45,052 nt of DNA, from NCBI GenBank assembly GCA_903945325.1, contig CAJAVE010000138.1, forward strand, positions 1-45,052, in the 5' to 3' direction. Shown here piece by piece: positions 18,607-26,619 of this stretch. Made by a program: the position numbers and the translations under genes. Within the stretch, counting starts at the first letter, position 1, and every line of letters begins with the position of its first letter. The notes beneath the pieces were generated by a model that was not told the DNA's origin, ran no database searches, and was given only the letters and a program-made list of their open reading frames with translations. This DNA is from an uncultured beta proteobacterium. Lineage in GTDB: Bacteria > Pseudomonadota > Gammaproteobacteria > Burkholderiales > Burkholderiaceae_C.

Positions 18607-18638
18607 AGCCTTGATTCTGGCATGGTAAGGTTGCTCCC

Positions 18639-19214
18639 ATGACTGACCCGCTTCACGACATCACCGGTTGGCTCGCTTCCGCGGGCCAGCAGGGTGCCCC
18701 GCATGGCGCAGAAGTAGGTAAAGAGTTGTTTCAGTGGTTGTACGACGATTTGCTGCGCATGGCACGCGGCCAAATGCGCAAAGAGCATGCCGCCCACACC
18801 CTGAGTGCCACGGCGCTGACCCATGAAGCCTGGTTTCGAATGAACGAGCAAACGCGCACCCAGTGGGCGAACAGGTCCCATTTTCTGGCAGTGGCATCCA
18901 CCGTGATGCGAAGAATTTTGGTGCACCATGCGGTGGCCAAGCAAGCGCAAAAACGCGATGCCGACCTGGTGTCGCTGACGTTGGCCGAGCACCAGCCCTC
19001 CGAGGCAATCGGCAACGACCTGGTTTCCGTGCATGAGGCCTTGCTGGCGTTTGAGGCGATAGACCCCCGTGCCGCCCGGGTGGTGGAGCTGAAGTTTTTT
19101 GGTGGAATGGAAAACACAGAAATTGCCGAGGCACTGGACATTTCTCTCGCCACTGTCAAACGCGAGTGGAGCGTTGCGCGCGCATGGTTGCTACGCGAAT
19201 TGAGCGTTGGTTAG
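18639..19214 (+). CDS. ECF-type sigma factor (ECF43/TIGR02999-like)
   Basis: A 191-residue extracytoplasmic-function sigma factor. Region 2 spans about 25-100 with LYDDLLRMARGQMRKE, ALTHEAWFRM and a NRSHFLAVASTVMRRILV segment. Region 4 spans about 135-188 with VVELKFFGGMENTEIAEAL and SLATVKREWSVARAWL. These match the group often found beside Hanks-type kinases. No anti-sigma factor gene is adjacent. Instead the divergent kinase gene starts 32 bp away, suggesting activation by phosphorylation of a Thr in region 2 (T54, T58 or T61 are candidates; inference). Probable targets are the envelope genes nearby. Confidence 0.88.
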   Translation: MTDPLHDITGWLASAGQQGAPHGAEVGKELFQWLYDDLLRMARGQMRKEHAAHTLSATALTHEAWFRMNEQTRTQWANRSHFLAVASTVMRRILVHHAVAKQAQKRDADLVSLTLAEHQPSEAIGNDLVSVHEALLAFEAIDPRAARVVELKFFGGMENTEIAEALDISLATVKREWSVARAWLLRELSVG

Positions 19215-20336
19215 TCAGTGTCGCCGCACCGGGACGCGCAAATCATCCAGATAGTCGCGTGCAATGTTGAGGCTGGAGCACACACCCAGGTCTTTGCGAT
19301 GCTCAACCAACCACTTGCGGGCGTGGGTTTGCCCCAGGTCGTGCAGCGTGCGAATCAAGTTGGCTTCGGTGGAGATTTTGGTAGTGGCGCCCATCTGCTC
19401 CAGTACCTCGCCACCGTCTATGCGGTGCATCAACACGTCTTTGTAATGGGCGGGGTCCAGCTTGCCTTCGGCCAGCAGACGCTTGACGAAATCGATGGCT
19501 CGCATTTCGGCGATGAGCGCGGAGTTGAACGTGATTTCGTTCAACCGGTCCATGATGTCGATCGCGTTGGTAGGCAACAAGTCGCGTTTGATGGGGTTGA
19601 TTTGCACCAGCAGAATGTCGCGGCTTTCGCACTTGTAAATCAAGGGGTGGATGGCCGGATTGCCCGAGTAGCCACCGTCCCAATAGTGTTCGCCCTCAAT
19701 TTCAACCGCCCGAAACATCATGGGCAGACAGGCGGACGCCATGACTGCATCGGCCGTGAGGCGCTTGCCCGAAAAAATCTCGGCCTTGCCTGTGGTCACT
19801 CGGGTTGCAACGACAAAAACCTTGAGGTCCCTGAGCTGCGCCAGCCGTTCAAAATCGATCTGGCGTTCGACAAAGGTTTTCAGCGGATTGAGGTCCAGCG
19901 GATTCATCTGGTAGGGCGACATGGAGCCCGACCAGGCACGGGTCATGGCATCGGCCCATTGCCCACTGGTCGAGTGGTGACCACCGGCCAAACCCAGCAG
20001 CATGTCAAACGGTGCACGCTGGGCCTGCCCGATGGCGCCCATGTTCACAATGCCGTTCCAGAAATTTGCCAGCGACTCGCGTGCCGCTTCCCGCGGGTCG
20101 GACTGTGGCTTGCCAATGCACTGTGCAAAGCCATGCGCCAATGCCACAGCGTTCATGGCCCCAGCGCTGGTGCCGCTGATGCCTTCAATGTCGATCTGGC
20201 GGTCCTGCAGCAACACATCAAGCACGCCCCAGGTAAATGCGCCATGGGAGCCACCGCCTTGCAAGCCCAGGTTAATGCGGTGCCGGGTTGCGCGGGCGTG
20301 GGCAGTGGACGGATCGGGAGCAGTGGTGGGGTTCAT
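19215..20336 (-). CDS. Patatin-like phospholipase
   Basis: A 373-residue patatin-family acyl hydrolase with the glycine-rich oxyanion hole QGGGSHGAF (26-34), the nucleophile elbow GTSAG (S57) and the catalytic dyad Asp in YWDGGYSGNP (D220). No signal peptide is seen, so it is probably cytoplasmic or peripheral at the membrane, hydrolysing phospholipid or storage-polymer esters. It ends immediately beside the ECF sigma factor stop (convergent, no gap). On its own strand it follows the haemerythrin-like gene by 18 bp, so it may be the last gene of that operon, but its role there is not obvious. Confidence 0.88.
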   Translation of the reverse strand: MNPTTAPDPSTAHARATRHRINLGLQGGGSHGAFTWGVLDVLLQDRQIDIEGISGTSAGAMNAVALAHGFAQCIGKPQSDPREAARESLANFWNGIVNMGAIGQAQRAPFDMLLGLAGGHHSTSGQWADAMTRAWSGSMSPYQMNPLDLNPLKTFVERQIDFERLAQLRDLKVFVVATRVTTGKAEIFSGKRLTADAVMASACLPMMFRAVEIEGEHYWDGGYSGNPAIHPLIYKCESRDILLVQINPIKRDLLPTNAIDIMDRLNEITFNSALIAEMRAIDFVKRLLAEGKLDPAHYKDVLMHRIDGGEVLEQMGATTKISTEANLIRTLHDLGQTHARKWLVEHRKDLGVCSSLNIARDYLDDLRVPVRRH

Positions 20337-20354
20337 GCGCAGAGCTTAGCAGCC

Positions 20355-20759
20355 TCAGGTGATTGACCGCTCCGTTAAGAACGCACGGTACTTTTTGCTG
20401 GAGCCCACGATATGCCCGATCCACCACAGAGCCAGGAATCGCTGGAGTTCGACCGGCTCAAAGTTCTCCGTCGTGATGATCTCGTTGGCCAGGTAGTCAA
20501 ACTCGTCGCTCTCGTTCTGATGCTCTTCAACCAGGGGGTAACCGCACTGTGTAAGCAGCGCCTCCTCGGCGGCAAAGTGCTCACGCGCCTGGACCATGAG
20601 TGCGGCAAAGGTGTCGTTGAACTGCTGGTTGCTTTGTGCGCCCGCGTCTGCAATGCAGTCGGCCAGCGTATTGCATTGCGCCAGGATGGCCTGGTGCTGA
20701 CGGTCCAGTGCGTCGGAGCCCACGCTGTAGTCAGCATTCCATTGGATTCGGTTCGGCAT
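20355..20759 (-). CDS. Bacteriohaemerythrin-like protein with two altered iron ligands
   Basis: A 134-residue four-helix bundle protein of the bacteriohaemerythrin family, which carries O2 on a di-iron site with ligands of pattern H, HxxxE, HxxxH and HxxxxD. Seen here: H22 in DRQHQAI, H61/E65 in HFAAEE, H80 in YPLVEEH and H116 in GHIVGSSKKY. The second His of HxxxH is Ser84 and the Asp of HxxxxD is Ser121. Two of seven usual ligands are therefore absent, and a normal di-iron O2 site is unlikely. The fold-defining aromatic and Lys-Lys-Tyr residues are kept. It lies downstream of the Fe-S/NrfD/cytochrome genes, so a redox, NO or metal-sensing role is possible. Confidence 0.85.
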   Translation of the reverse strand: MPNRIQWNADYSVGSDALDRQHQAILAQCNTLADCIADAGAQSNQQFNDTFAALMVQAREHFAAEEALLTQCGYPLVEEHQNESDEFDYLANEIITTENFEPVELQRFLALWWIGHIVGSSKKYRAFLTERSIT

Positions 20760-20789
20760 GGTGTGTGTCTTTGTCCGGGGCGCGGTTGG

Positions 20790-21257
20790 TTAGAAGCCCA
20801 GTGACTCCACGACGGCCACCAGGTCGGCAAAGCTGACCGCGTCGAGCTTGGCCGCCAGCGCGACTTTGTCCAGCCCAGCACAATCAAACTTGGTCAGGGT
20901 GACTTCAAAGGGCAATTCTTCAATCTCCAGAGGCGACATGAACCCGATGTGGCAGATGTGCGCGAGGCACAGGCGCTCAGGCTCACTGAGTTCCAGGCCG
21001 TGGCGCTTAAGGATTTCCAGGTAGCGCTCGGCGGTGCGGTTCAGTTTGCCGCTGATCTCCAGCGTGTTCTTTTGCCCTTCCGCCAGGATGGCCAGCGGTG
21101 GGCCGAAAAAGACGTTGGTCTTTCCGACGTTTCGTGTCTTCTCTGTTGCACTCAGGGCGGGGGCAATCCAGCTGGGGTCGCCCCGCTCCCCCAAAGGCTT
21201 GCGCGTCATATCCGGGCCGACAGGCCCATCGGTTCCGTCAGTGCTGGGCAACGCCAT
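20790..21257 (-). CDS. Conserved-looking protein of unknown function
   Basis: A 155-residue acidic-to-neutral soluble protein with no signal peptide and no recognised domain. The N-terminal 40 residues are Gly/Pro-rich and likely disordered. From about residue 50 it is helical, with ERYLEILKRHGLELSEPER, then CLAHICH at about residues 97-103, a CxxxxCH-like run that is not a haem motif. The start at 21257 overlaps the cytochrome stop by 20 bp; ATG 21209 is an alternative and neither has a strong ribosome site. Its position between a multihaem cytochrome and a haemerythrin-like gene suggests a part in the same redox module. Function not known. Confidence 0.65.
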   Translation of the reverse strand: MALPSTDGTDGPVGPDMTRKPLGERGDPSWIAPALSATEKTRNVGKTNVFFGPPLAILAEGQKNTLEISGKLNRTAERYLEILKRHGLELSEPERLCLAHICHIGFMSPLEIEELPFEVTLTKFDCAGLDKVALAAKLDAVSFADLVAVVESLGF

Positions 21258-22032
21258 GGAGCAGTTCGTGTTTGGCGTCTTTCATGCCCTTGGGTAGCTG
21301 TGGCGGGGTTTCAGGCGCAATCTGGATGAAGCCCCGGTTGCGCACGCCGTCCTGCACGTTGTGCGGGTTGTGGCATTCGGTGCAAGTGAACCAGCGCTTC
21401 TTGCCGGTGCTGGCCCACTCGCCAATGCGCTTGCCATGAATGCCATCCCGCCAGTCGCGCATTTTGTCGCCGTGGCATTTGCCGCAGAGCAATTGGGGCT
21501 GGTCAAAGCTGACGGGGTCACCAAAGTTGTCCACCAGTTTGTTGCGCTGGGTGGTGTGGTGGCAATCCATGCACCAGATGCGCTCCCGACCGTGCTGCAG
21601 GTTCTGCAGGTCGGGCACCATGGCTGCCATGGTCGGTATGGGGGTCGGCTTCTTGCTCGTTGGCAACTTGGGCGGATTGAATTTGGGACCCACACCGTTA
21701 TGACATGCCACGCCGCACATCGGCATCAGTGCCAGCTTTTCAGAGCGCGGCTTGACCACGGCGTGACCTGGAGGAATCTTTTCCAATAGTGGCATGTTGC
21801 CCATGGGTACTGTGCCGTCAAACGGGTCACCCCACCACAGCACTGCACCGGTCTTGGGTGAACACTTCACATTGGGCCAACCGGGCTGCAGGTCTCGCTT
21901 GACCACTTCGGAAGCGCCTTTGCGACTTTCAAAGCAGGTGGTTTCGGCGTCTGGCGTCGCCTGGGCAAAGGCTGAAGACGCAAGGCTGCAAGAAAAGGCC
22001 AAGAGCATGGCGCTGAAGGTAATTTTTTTCAT
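21238..22032 (-). CDS. Periplasmic multihaem cytochrome c (four haem motifs)
   Basis: A 264-residue exported cytochrome with a signal peptide (MKKITFSAML to SSAFA) and four haem-attachment motifs: C106-GVA-C110-H, C154-MD-C157-H, C183-GK-C186-H and C217-TE-C220-H. The first is CX3CH rather than CX2CH. Many further His residues could act as distal ligands. The start at 22032 is chosen over 22074 because it opens the signal peptide. With the upstream NrfD-type membrane protein and Tat-exported Fe-S protein it forms a quinone/periplasm electron-transfer set recalling DsrJ-O-P, but no molybdopterin or other catalytic subunit is encoded here. Co-transcribed, 10 bp after the NrfD gene. Confidence 0.85.
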   Translation of the reverse strand: MKKITFSAMLLAFSCSLASSAFAQATPDAETTCFESRKGASEVVKRDLQPGWPNVKCSPKTGAVLWWGDPFDGTVPMGNMPLLEKIPPGHAVVKPRSEKLALMPMCGVACHNGVGPKFNPPKLPTSKKPTPIPTMAAMVPDLQNLQHGRERIWCMDCHHTTQRNKLVDNFGDPVSFDQPQLLCGKCHGDKMRDWRDGIHGKRIGEWASTGKKRWFTCTECHNPHNVQDGVRNRGFIQIAPETPPQLPKGMKDAKHELLHGVAQH

Positions 22033-22042
22033 GATGTGTACC

Positions 22043-23281
22043 TCACCGTGATGCGCTGGTGGTCGTGTGAGCAACGTATTTGATTTCGCCCATCAAAATG
22101 CCGATGGCACCCTTGAGCAAAATCGTCAGGATGAAGAATCCCATGGCCCAATTGCCCAGGCTCATCACCACCTCAATGAAGGTGGGGTAGTACTCGGTCA
22201 CTTCGCCAATCGGGGTGGGGATGAAGCCGGGAACGATCAGGCCCATGCCCTTTTCGATCCAGATGCCGACAAATGCGAGCACGCAGGCGATGGGCAGCAG
22301 TTTGTAATTGGTGCGCACGCTGGGGATCAGGAACATCACGAAGGCGATGACCATGAAAGCCAGTGAACTCCAGAACCATGGCACCAGTGCAGTCAGGCCA
22401 TGCAGGCCGAACATCAGGTAATACAGGCCGTTGGCATGCTCGGTCCGTGCATACAGTTCGACCACGATTTCAGACATGGTCAGGAACAGCGCAAGGCCCA
22501 GGCACCAGGTGACGATGGTCGACAGCAGATTGATGGCGCTGTCCTGGATCCACATCTTGGTGTTCTTGCGGATGTACATGAAGGCCAGGATGATCAGACA
22601 CGGCCCTGCCGCGAACGCCGTGGTGATGAAGCGGATCGGCATCATGCTGTGGTACCACATGGGGCGTGCCGGCATCGTGGATATCAAAAAGGCTGTGACG
22701 GTGTGGATACTCAACGCCCAGACGATAGAGGTGTACACCAGCGGCATGAAGTACTTGTTGTTCACCTGGGTGCCGGTGTACTTCGCATACAGGTAGTAAA
22801 AACCGCACATGAAATTGAGTACCAGATACCCGTTGAGCGCCAGTACGTCCCACGCAAGCATGGAGCCCGGCATGTTGAAAATGCCAATAAAGGGCAACAT
22901 GTGCCACAGCCGGTCAGGGCGACCCATGTGGGCAAAGACGAACAGCATAACCATGATCACGGCTGAAATCGCCAGCATTTCGCCCAGCACCGTCACTTCA
23001 TGCATGGCCTTGTGGTGGTACACGTAAGCCGGGAAGACAATGGTCACCGCACCGGCGGCCACGCCCACCAGAAACACCAGATTGGCGAAGTACAGGCCGT
23101 CGTGGATCTGGCTGGTCATGCCGGTGACGATCAGGCCCTCGGTGTTTTGCAGATAGAAGGCGTACAGTGCCCCCGCGCTCAGCAGGGCCAGAAAGCCCAT
23201 CCATGCGTAGAACTTGGTCCCGCCCTTGAGTACGTAGCGGGTGTAGTCGGTGGTGAATTGAATCAGTTTTTCCACAATCAT
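22043..23281 (-). CDS. NrfD/PsrC/DsrP-family integral membrane protein
   Basis: A roughly 412-residue polytopic protein with about 10 hydrophobic segments, of the NrfD/PsrC family that exchanges electrons between menaquinol or ubiquinol and a partner Fe-S protein. Typical features include the VFPAYVYHHKAMHEVTVLGE region and GFYYLYAKYTGTQVNNKYF. The start is uncertain. ATG 23281 has GAGGAG only one base away, while the in-frame GTG at 23275 has ideal spacing to it. It follows the Fe-S gene by 5 bp. DsrP is the closest analogue in size. The gene set is complete for electron transfer but lacks a known terminal enzyme. Confidence 0.88.
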   Translation of the reverse strand: MIVEKLIQFTTDYTRYVLKGGTKFYAWMGFLALLSAGALYAFYLQNTEGLIVTGMTSQIHDGLYFANLVFLVGVAAGAVTIVFPAYVYHHKAMHEVTVLGEMLAISAVIMVMLFVFAHMGRPDRLWHMLPFIGIFNMPGSMLAWDVLALNGYLVLNFMCGFYYLYAKYTGTQVNNKYFMPLVYTSIVWALSIHTVTAFLISTMPARPMWYHSMMPIRFITTAFAAGPCLIILAFMYIRKNTKMWIQDSAINLLSTIVTWCLGLALFLTMSEIVVELYARTEHANGLYYLMFGLHGLTALVPWFWSSLAFMVIAFVMFLIPSVRTNYKLLPIACVLAFVGIWIEKGMGLIVPGFIPTPIGEVTEYYPTFIEVVMSLGNWAMGFFILTILLKGAIGILMGEIKYVAHTTTSASR

Positions 23282-23286
23282 GCTCC

Positions 23287-24378
23287 TCAATCGTAGAAGT
23301 AAAAAAACTTCGGAAACGTGTTGAGTTCGGCTTTGAGTCGAAACACGTTTTTGCGGGCCAGAATCAGGCTCACCTCACTTTCGGGGTCAAGCAAATTGCC
23401 GAACTTGCGCGCGCCCACCGGGCAAACTTCAACGCATGCCGGGTACCGCCCCTGGCGTGTGCGTTGCAGACACCAGTGGCACTTTTCAACCACGCCCCTC
23501 ATGCGTGGGCGGTTACCCATGTAGTGTGTGACCGGGTTCATTTCTTCCTTGGGAAGGATAGGGGTGGTCAGGTTGATGCGCCTTGCCCAGTAGGGGCAGG
23601 CGCCCATGCACATGCGACAGCCAATGCACCAGTTGTAGTCAATCACCACCGGGCCATCGGCCTCCCGGTAAGTTGTTCGCACCGGGCATACCTTGACGCA
23701 GGGTGGCTTCTCGCACTGCATGCAGGCGATTGGCATGTAGTTAGCATCCTTTTCCGGAACGGCTTCGGGTTCATAGTGGTACTGGCCCTCCAGAACCTGG
23801 CCAGCCGGTGTGTAAGCATTGCCACCGACCTGAATGCCGAGGCCTTCCGGGTAGCCCTGATTCATCTTGTCCCCCGAAAACCCCCCGCGTTCCATCCGGA
23901 GCACCTGTATCCATTCGATGCGCTGGCCGGGTTCTTCTCCGCGGGTCTGGTTGTTTTCTTCGACGCAGGCCTTGACGCAACGGCGGCAACCGATGCATTT
24001 GCGGATGTTCAGGGCATACCCCATCAGTACGCCTGGCAAAGCCTCGGTGGTGTCGACCGTCACTTTTTTTCCGTATTGCGCCGAATAGCGTCGCTCCAGT
24101 CGTGCGCGTGACTCTGCCTTTTCTTCAGGGCTCATCAGCCGGTAATTCTTCTGGAAGTGCTCGGCCCATTCGACGGTGGCTTTCGGATCGTCGGTCTGCG
24201 CCATCAGCGCAGCCGCGCCCATCAGCGAGGACACGCTGACCACACCAGTAGCCGCCAAAAAGTTGCGGCGTGACGTGGGCGGGGATGACGCGAACGGCAC
24301 TGCTGGCTCGGGGCACGCCGAACAGGGAGGCGTTGCGTCCGGGTTTGAATCAGGCGTCGGGCTATTGTTCGAATTCAC
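23287..24378 (-). CDS. Tat-exported 4Fe-4S ferredoxin-type electron-transfer protein
   Basis: A 363-residue periplasmic Fe-S protein of the NrfC/HybA/DsrO type. The GTG start at 24378 is used because GGAG lies 8 bases upstream. An in-frame ATG at 24504 exists, but the FNR-like box lies inside that extension. The N-terminus has a Tat signal TSRRNFLAATG (about 36-46), placing it outside the inner membrane. Cysteine clusters follow: CIGCRRCVKAC, CMQCEKPPCVKVCP, CIGCRMCMGACP and CHWC...CVEVCP, enough for four [4Fe-4S] clusters. It is the first gene of the minus-strand run continuing to the NrfD protein and cytochrome, and should pass electrons between them. Confidence 0.9.
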   Translation of the reverse strand: MNSNNSPTPDSNPDATPPCSACPEPAVPFASSPPTSRRNFLAATGVVSVSSLMGAAALMAQTDDPKATVEWAEHFQKNYRLMSPEEKAESRARLERRYSAQYGKKVTVDTTEALPGVLMGYALNIRKCIGCRRCVKACVEENNQTRGEEPGQRIEWIQVLRMERGGFSGDKMNQGYPEGLGIQVGGNAYTPAGQVLEGQYHYEPEAVPEKDANYMPIACMQCEKPPCVKVCPVRTTYREADGPVVIDYNWCIGCRMCMGACPYWARRINLTTPILPKEEMNPVTHYMGNRPRMRGVVEKCHWCLQRTRQGRYPACVEVCPVGARKFGNLLDPESEVSLILARKNVFRLKAELNTFPKFFYFYD

Positions 24379-24447
24379 GGTGGTTCTCCAGTTGTGGGGC
24401 ACGGCAAAGCATTGGCGGCCATGGTAGAACCCAGCGCAAATTGTGGT

Positions 24448-24461
24448 GTGATATGGATCAA
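24448..24461 (-). promoter_or_regulatory. FNR/Anr-like box upstream of the Fe-S/NrfD/cytochrome operon
   Basis: On the minus strand the site reads TTGAT-CCAT-ATCAC, nine of ten matches to the FNR consensus TTGAT-N4-ATCAA. Its centre lies about 77 bp before the GTG start at 24378. A plausible -10 hexamer TACCAT (24426-24421) sits where a class II FNR promoter would have it, with the box centred near -41.5. This implies induction under low oxygen, in keeping with the encoded redox proteins. Confidence 0.55.
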
Positions 24462-24577
24462 CTTTGCACCGATTTTCGGTGAGTGAACTCTGTAAAACCC
24501 GCAACAGTTGCTGACAAGTCTCGCAAATTTTTCCTGGCAGAGGTGCTTGTAATGACTGTGTAAGAACTACAGCGCAA

Positions 24578-26440
24578 CTAGCTCAGTTGCCGAAAATACA
24601 CCGCGTCAAAAGCATCGCGTTGAATGTCTTCCAGCGTGGGTGAATGCCCCGCCCATAGCACCAGTACCTGGCCTGGCAGGTCCAATGTGCGCTCCAGCCT
24701 GCGGCACAGGATGTAGCGGTCCGCATCGTTCATGTCCGGTAGTTCCGTGAACAGCAGGTAACTCCTAAGGTAGGCAAATTCATGGATTGTTTTGCGCACC
24801 AGCCACGCCCGCAACACGGGTTTGCAGCGGGCTATGGTGGACTGGAATTCAGCCTTCTCGAAATCATTGAGGTCATGGTGCGCAATGGATTGGAAGTAAG
24901 GTGAATCCGACAACGCTGCCCGTGCACGCTCTTCGTAATCATTGGCCTGCTTGAGCCGCTCGCGCCATACCTTAAGTGACTTTTCATCGAGCAGGCCTAT
25001 GGCTACCTGCTTCTCCAGCATCTGCACCGCAGTGCGGCAGGCCCACCTGCGGTGGGTAGCGCTGAGTTCAAACAATTGGCCAAGACAGTCCAGGCGCGCA
25101 GCATGCTCGCTCTCGGGCAGACAAAGCGCCAGTCCGCGCAGTGCGCCTGCATGGCCCGGGCTGATCTGCAGAGCGCGTTCGTACAGGGATTGCACTTCGG
25201 CCTGCGGTTCTAGGCGACGGCGCAGGTCGCCCAGTTGGGTCATCTCATCCCCGTTGTTGCGATTGATGCTGGCGGTCAGCGTGCGGATGCCAGCTTGCAC
25301 GCGGCTGAGGTAGGCATGGTGCAACTCCCAGTTACTGGCATTGTCGCGGCACCATTGTTTGTCGAAGTGTGCCAGCCATTTGGAGCTTCCTTTGCCCAGC
25401 AGGCTTAGTGCCGGGCGCGTTGACCATGCGGGCAAATGCTTGTTGACATTGAGTGCCTCCAGTCGATCACGCAACACCGGATGGGTGTCGTCTTCATCGC
25501 TGAGCTGAATGAGTGCCTGGCGCAAAGACGGATGTGCGAAATCGTCTTGTATGGGTTGTGCCAGCAACGTGTGCATGGCATTGAAAGGGCCAATCGGTTG
25601 CGGGCTGGTCGCGGCCGCGTTCCAGTGCAAGGGCCAGAATGCGGTATTGAGCCAATCCTCTTTAATGGCGATCTCAGTCAAAGCAGCGCCCGCTACTTCA
25701 CGGCCCAAAAGCTGGCCCGCTATGCGGTCTGCCTCAAACTCGTCTTGGCGGGCCATGGCAAACGTCTTGGCCAAAAAGCGCGGAGAGTACCAGCGCAAAA
25801 AGGCCTGCGTGGCTACAGCCATTGGCCCACTTTCATTGCGCATGCCGTGCTCGAGTTTCATCCAACTCAGGCGCGTGCGGTAAATCCACGCGGCAAATTG
25901 CCCGTGGTTGCGACGGAGGTGGCCGTATTCGTGCGCGGTGACGGCCAGAAAACGCGGTCGGTCCAAGGCCATCAGCAGAGGCAGGCCAATGGTCAGGTAG
26001 TTGGTCGCACCCCCGAAAAGACCGTATCTCGGTATCTGGCTGATGCTCGCGTTAAAGCTGTCATCCAGCAGCACATGGTGAATGGGTGGTCCCTTGATTT
26101 TCTTGCGAATGCGTGCCAGCGCGGTAAACAAGCTGGGTGCATCGGCCGCAGTAATGGTGACACCTGCGGGTGCATCCAGATGCAGCCACATTGCACGCAG
26201 ACTAGTCCAAAGCAAGCCAACGGCTGTAATCAGCAGTGCAATGTGATAGGCCTTCATTCGTCCTTGGCCCACAGCACAAACGGTCCAGACCAGCATTGAG
26301 ACCGCGATGAAAACGCAGCCCACTACCAAAAGGTAGCCCAATGCCGCAAAGCCGGCCACACCGCGACGGTAGCCTTGGCTGTCGTCGGCACTGGCCTGCT
26401 CGCCGATACGTACCAAGTGAATGAAATCTGCTCGTTTCAC
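24578..26440 (-). CDS. Membrane-bound M48-family metallopeptidase
   Basis: A 620-residue protein with two N-terminal membrane helices (about 31-55 and 66-82) followed by an M48 (HtpX/Ste24-type) zinc protease domain. The zinc motif HEYGH is at 170-174 and the third ligand Glu is probably in RQDEFEADRIAGQ (about 228-240). The C-terminal half is helical with TPR-like segments (for example ALQISPGHAGALRGLALCLP). Similar M48-TPR proteins act in membrane protein quality control. It is transcribed away from urtA and has no evident functional link to its neighbours. A 198-bp spacer separates it from the Fe-S operon start. Confidence 0.85.
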   Translation of the reverse strand: MKRADFIHLVRIGEQASADDSQGYRRGVAGFAALGYLLVVGCVFIAVSMLVWTVCAVGQGRMKAYHIALLITAVGLLWTSLRAMWLHLDAPAGVTITAADAPSLFTALARIRKKIKGPPIHHVLLDDSFNASISQIPRYGLFGGATNYLTIGLPLLMALDRPRFLAVTAHEYGHLRRNHGQFAAWIYRTRLSWMKLEHGMRNESGPMAVATQAFLRWYSPRFLAKTFAMARQDEFEADRIAGQLLGREVAGAALTEIAIKEDWLNTAFWPLHWNAAATSPQPIGPFNAMHTLLAQPIQDDFAHPSLRQALIQLSDEDDTHPVLRDRLEALNVNKHLPAWSTRPALSLLGKGSSKWLAHFDKQWCRDNASNWELHHAYLSRVQAGIRTLTASINRNNGDEMTQLGDLRRRLEPQAEVQSLYERALQISPGHAGALRGLALCLPESEHAARLDCLGQLFELSATHRRWACRTAVQMLEKQVAIGLLDEKSLKVWRERLKQANDYEERARAALSDSPYFQSIAHHDLNDFEKAEFQSTIARCKPVLRAWLVRKTIHEFAYLRSYLLFTELPDMNDADRYILCRRLERTLDLPGQVLVLWAGHSPTLEDIQRDAFDAVYFRQLS

Positions 26441-26474
26441 GGGGCTACCAATTCAATATTGGGCGCCATCTTAG

Positions 26475-26507
26475 CTGCTCACGGAGCAGAGTACGCCACT
26501 CGGCGTA
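26475..26507. promoter_or_regulatory. Two adjacent dyads upstream of urtA
   Basis: CTGCTC-acg-GAGCAG (26475-26480 and 26484-26489) is followed 2 bp later by TACGCC-actc-GGCGTA (26492-26497 and 26502-26507). Both are perfect 6-bp arms in the 179-bp divergent spacer between the M48 peptidase and urtA. They could be regulator sites for the urea transporter or hairpins in the leader. I could not assign a regulator, and no convincing sigma-54/NtrC site was seen. Confidence 0.35.
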
Positions 26508-26619
26508 TTTCACATCCCCCTGTCCTTCCCTAAAGTCAAGCCATCGTTGCGCAAAATCTGTCTGAGTGGGCGGTTCGCGCAGCGAAGCTGGTTTTCTTTA
26601 ACTTCGGAAGGTCACATCC

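Noticed and set aside
18618-18637. Possible sigma-54 promoter (TGGCATG ... TTGC) before the ECF sigma factor gene
   Set aside because: The spacing between the GG and GC elements is two bases too long for a sigma-54 site.
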